Source: an uncultured bacterium
GTDB lineage: Bacteria > Actinomycetota > Coriobacteriia > Coriobacteriales > Coriobacteriaceae
NCBI GenBank assembly: GCA_905215385.1
Contig: CAJMPY010000003.1
Span: 103,453-167,452, forward strand
Direction: 5' to 3'
Length of the DNA stretch: 64,000 bases
A model generated the notes under the pieces. That model was not told where the DNA came from. It ran no database searches and saw nothing but the letters and a program-made list of their open reading frames with translations. Each line of letters starts with the position of its first letter. Within the stretch, counting starts at the first letter, position 1. The position numbers and the translations under genes were made by a program. This document shows, one piece after another, positions 62,355 through 64,000 of the stretch.

Positions 62355-62488
62355 AAGAGGAACCTGAGGGTTCCCACCTTTTGGCGCCAATGAGCAGCTG
62401 ACTGGTCATACAACTTAGATTCCCTTCCTCAAATCGAGGAAGTCTATGTGTACGACCTGGTTGCTGAGAAGCGCCGGGTTATTTTTTT
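62355..62488 (+). promoter_or_regulatory. infC-rpmI-rplT leader with attenuator-type terminator
   Basis: Three stems follow each other: GGAACC/GGTTCC (62359-62364, 62369-62374), CTTCCTC/GAGGAAG (62424-62430, 62436-62442), and ACCTGG/CCGGGT (62455-62460, 62474-62479) followed by seven T (62482-62488) just before infC. A terminator placed directly upstream of infC is the known layout of L20-controlled leaders. The upstream stems may form the alternative antiterminator. Confidence 0.6.
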
Positions 62489-62507
62489 ATGAATGGAGGT
62501 AGGGAAA

Positions 62508-63062
62508 ATAGCTAAGTCTGATGACACCCGCATCAACGACGAGATCACTGCATCTTCGTGTCGTTTGATTGGCGTCGATGGCTCTCAGCTCGGCCTGTTC
62601 GCCATCCGCGATGCCCAGCGCGTCGCCGACGATCAGGGTCTCGACCTGGTCGAGATCGCTCCCAACGCGGAGCCGCCGGTCTGCAAGGTCATGGACTACG
62701 GTAAGTTCAAGTACCAGCAGGCCATGAAGGCCAAGGCTGCTCGTAAGAACCAGTCCAAGGTCGAGGTCAAGGAAATGAAGTTCCGACCCAAGATCGACGT
62801 TGGCGACTACGAGACCAAGAAGGGCCACGTTCTGCGTTTCCTCAAGAAGGGCGCACGCGTTAAGATCACCATCATGTTCCGCGGCCGTGAGATGGCTCAC
62901 CCGGAGCAGGGCCTTAACGTTCTCGAGCGTCTCGCCGAGGATCTCAAGCCTTACGCTACGGTCGAGTCCAAGCCTAAGATGGAAGGCCGTAACATGCTTA
63001 TGCTGCTCGCCCCGATTAAGGGCGCCTTCGATGAGGATAAAGCGGCAAGCGATAGCAAGTAA
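62508..63062 (+). CDS. infC: Translation initiation factor IF-3
   Basis: 184 aa. IF3 features: DDTRINDEITASSCRLIGVDGSQLG (N-domain), VCKVMDYGKFKY (linker), VKEMKFRPKIDVGDYETK and IMFRGREMAHPEQG (C-domain). The start is unusual: GGAGG (62495-62499) lies 8 nt before an AUA codon at 62508, while the only nearby ATG (62493) overlaps that site and has none of its own. infC genes classically use rare start codons so that IF3 represses its own translation, so AUA is preferred. It is the first gene of the infC-rpmI-rplT operon. Confidence 0.9.
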   Translation: MAKSDDTRINDEITASSCRLIGVDGSQLGLFAIRDAQRVADDQGLDLVEIAPNAEPPVCKVMDYGKFKYQQAMKAKAARKNQSKVEVKEMKFRPKIDVGDYETKKGHVLRFLKKGARVKITIMFRGREMAHPEQGLNVLERLAEDLKPYATVESKPKMEGRNMLMLLAPIKGAFDEDKAASDSK

Positions 63063-63094
63063 CTAGTGTTCTGTAACCGATTAAGGAGTATTTC

Positions 63095-63286
63095 ATGCCT
63101 AAGATGAAGTCCCACAGCGGCACCAAGAAGCGTTTCCGCAAGACTGGTACCGGCAAGCTTATGCGCGCCAAGGCTTTCAAGAGCCACATCCTGAGCAAGA
63201 AGTCCACCAAGCGTAAGCGTGGCTTCCGTCAGGAGACCGAGATCGCCGCTGCCGACCGCAAGGTCATCAAGTCGCGTCTCGCCTAA
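63095..63286 (+). CDS. rpmI: Ribosomal protein bL35
   Basis: 63 aa, basic, with MPKMKSHSGTKKRFRKTGTGK and SHILSKKSTKRKRG, the standard bL35 pattern and length. AAGGAG lies 8 nt before the ATG. It is 32 bp after infC and 46 bp before rplT in the conserved order. Confidence 0.98.
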   Translation: MPKMKSHSGTKKRFRKTGTGKLMRAKAFKSHILSKKSTKRKRGFRQETEIAAADRKVIKSRLA

Positions 63287-63332
63287 GTTCGCGTTCCCGT
63301 TTTTCGTTTTACCGTCTAGGAGTTGATAGAAC

Positions 63333-63692
63333 ATGGCACGTATTAAGCGCGCTGTTGCCGCCAAGAAGAAGCGCCGTACCGTTATGCACCGTGCGAAGGG
63401 TTACTACGGTGCCGCTTCGCGTACTTACAAGCATGCTAAAGAGCAGGTCCAGCACTCCCTGCAGTATCAGTATCGTGATCGCCGCAACAAGAAGCGCGAG
63501 ATCCGTTCTCTCTGGATCACCCGTATCAACGCTGCTGCTCGCCTGAACGACATCTCTTACTCTCAGTTCATGCACGGCCTGAAGGTTGCCGGCATCGAGC
63601 TCGACCGCAAGGTCCTGGCTCAGATGGCTTACGAGGACATCGAGTCCTTCAACGAGCTGGCTGCCATTGCCAAGAAGGCTCTCGAGGCCTAA
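63333..63692 (+). CDS. rplT: Ribosomal protein bL20
   Basis: 119 aa, very basic N-terminus ARIKRAVAAKKKRRTVMHRAKGYYGAASRTYK, then RDRRNKKREIRSLWITRINAA and YSQFMHGLKVAGIELDRKVLAQMA, all bL20. In many bacteria L20 represses this operon by binding its leader. AGGAG precedes the ATG; a terminator follows at 63713. Confidence 0.98.
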   Translation: MARIKRAVAAKKKRRTVMHRAKGYYGAASRTYKHAKEQVQHSLQYQYRDRRNKKREIRSLWITRINAAARLNDISYSQFMHGLKVAGIELDRKVLAQMAYEDIESFNELAAIAKKALEA

Positions 63693-63712
63693 TAGATTCT
63701 CTTGAATCGCTA

Positions 63713-63748
63713 GGGGAGTGTCGCGTTGTGCGCGGCGCTCCCTCTTTT
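63713..63748 (+). terminator. rplT operon terminator
   Basis: GGGAGTGTCGCG pairs with CGCGGCGCTCCC (63714-63725 with 63731-63742) with two G/T wobbles, followed by TCTTTTT. It ends the infC operon. Confidence 0.8.
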
Positions 63749-63749
63749 T

Positions 63750-64000
63750 ATCTGAAGCGCGGTTTACATTGCTAAAAGCGCGGGTAGATAGACACTTACA
63801 GGTGACCGATCTCTATATATTTCTAAACCAAAGGGTCATCATCTGATACGTGCGGAAGATCCGCACCAGTCTTTCTATTAGCTATAGAAAGCGATATGTT
63901 GTGTAGGACTTGTGAAGAGTGGAATTGACGACCCACAGGGCTTCGCGGTCTGGCAATATATCTCCTTGCCGCGCGGCCCGGTCGGACCGGATCAGCCGCA
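63750..64000. other. Structured intergenic stretch and possible 5' part of a gene at the window edge
   Basis: Two perfect hairpins are visible: GTGCGGA-AGA-TCCGCAC (63850-63866) and CTTTCTAT-TAGCT-ATAGAAAG (63871-63891). From a GTG at 63912 the frame is open to the end of the window (KSGIDDPQGFAVWQYISLP...), with only a weak AGGAC upstream. I cannot name the product. The hairpins could be a leader of that gene; no known riboswitch or T-box motif is recognised. Confidence 0.3.

Noticed and set aside
63750..63911. T-box leader of a phe-tRNA synthetase operon
   Set aside because: No AGGGTGG-type T-box sequence or following antiterminator is present.

Overview
The window looks like chromosomal DNA of a high-GC Gram-positive gut anaerobe of the class Coriobacteriia, most likely Collinsella or a close relative. 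The basis is the GC-rich coding with strong GGAGG-type ribosome binding sites, the actinobacterial DUF3516 helicase, single-chain PurL, Tat-type lipoprotein signals and an LDH/Etf gene set typical of strict anaerobes. Species assignment is inference.

Layout. 1-2.4 kb: the end of an aldehyde dehydrogenase gene, a 27-codon membrane peptide that resembles type I toxins, a HIRAN protein and a phosphoesterase. 2.4-9.1 kb: a DUF2130 nuclease-like protein, a Ski2-like helicase, TrmB and another methyltransferase. 9.4-13.9 kb: an XRE regulator coupled to a DUF4097 protein, then bacterial Elp3 with a spermidine-synthase-like protein. 13.9-19.6 kb (minus): a three-gene operon encoding a TerB_N/TerB_C protein, a BrxD-type ATPase and an Lhr-like helicase. 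Its promoter overlaps a LexA-like box. This is the best candidate for an under-described (defence or stress) system. 19.6-23.7 kb (minus): a DUF554 membrane protein and a five-gene run encoding mostly secreted or anchored proteins of unknown function.

24-27.6 kb: a 2-hydroxyacid dehydrogenase with EtfB and a ferredoxin-EtfA fusion, arranged like the electron-confurcating lactate dehydrogenase complex. 27.6-33.1 kb: HD protein, AzlCD exporter, KdgT permease, a GGDEF enzyme and an EamA transporter. 33.2-41.3 kb: PurL, a CPA2 antiporter, a striking array of alternating inverted repeats, an SDR oxidoreductase and homoserine dehydrogenase. 41.5-47.8 kb: a complete branched-chain amino acid ABC importer with two paralogous binding proteins. 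47.85-49.65 kb: a scar with IS110-transposase and ParB relics abutting a PadR-DUF1700-DUF4097 operon whose last gene is cut short.

49.9-64 kb: CutC, a HIT/GalT-like protein, a bile-acid-symporter homologue, a RecJ-helicase fusion, the Rel (p)ppGpp enzyme, an MBL hydrolase, class II aldolase, a second repeat cluster, a transglutaminase, tRNA-Leu(CAA) with a duplicated 3' end, and infC-rpmI-rplT behind an attenuator-like leader with a probable AUA start codon. Amino acid transport (LIV importer, AzlCD exporter), lactate/Etf energy metabolism and translation control are the main housekeeping themes. Repeats and mobile relics cluster between operons.
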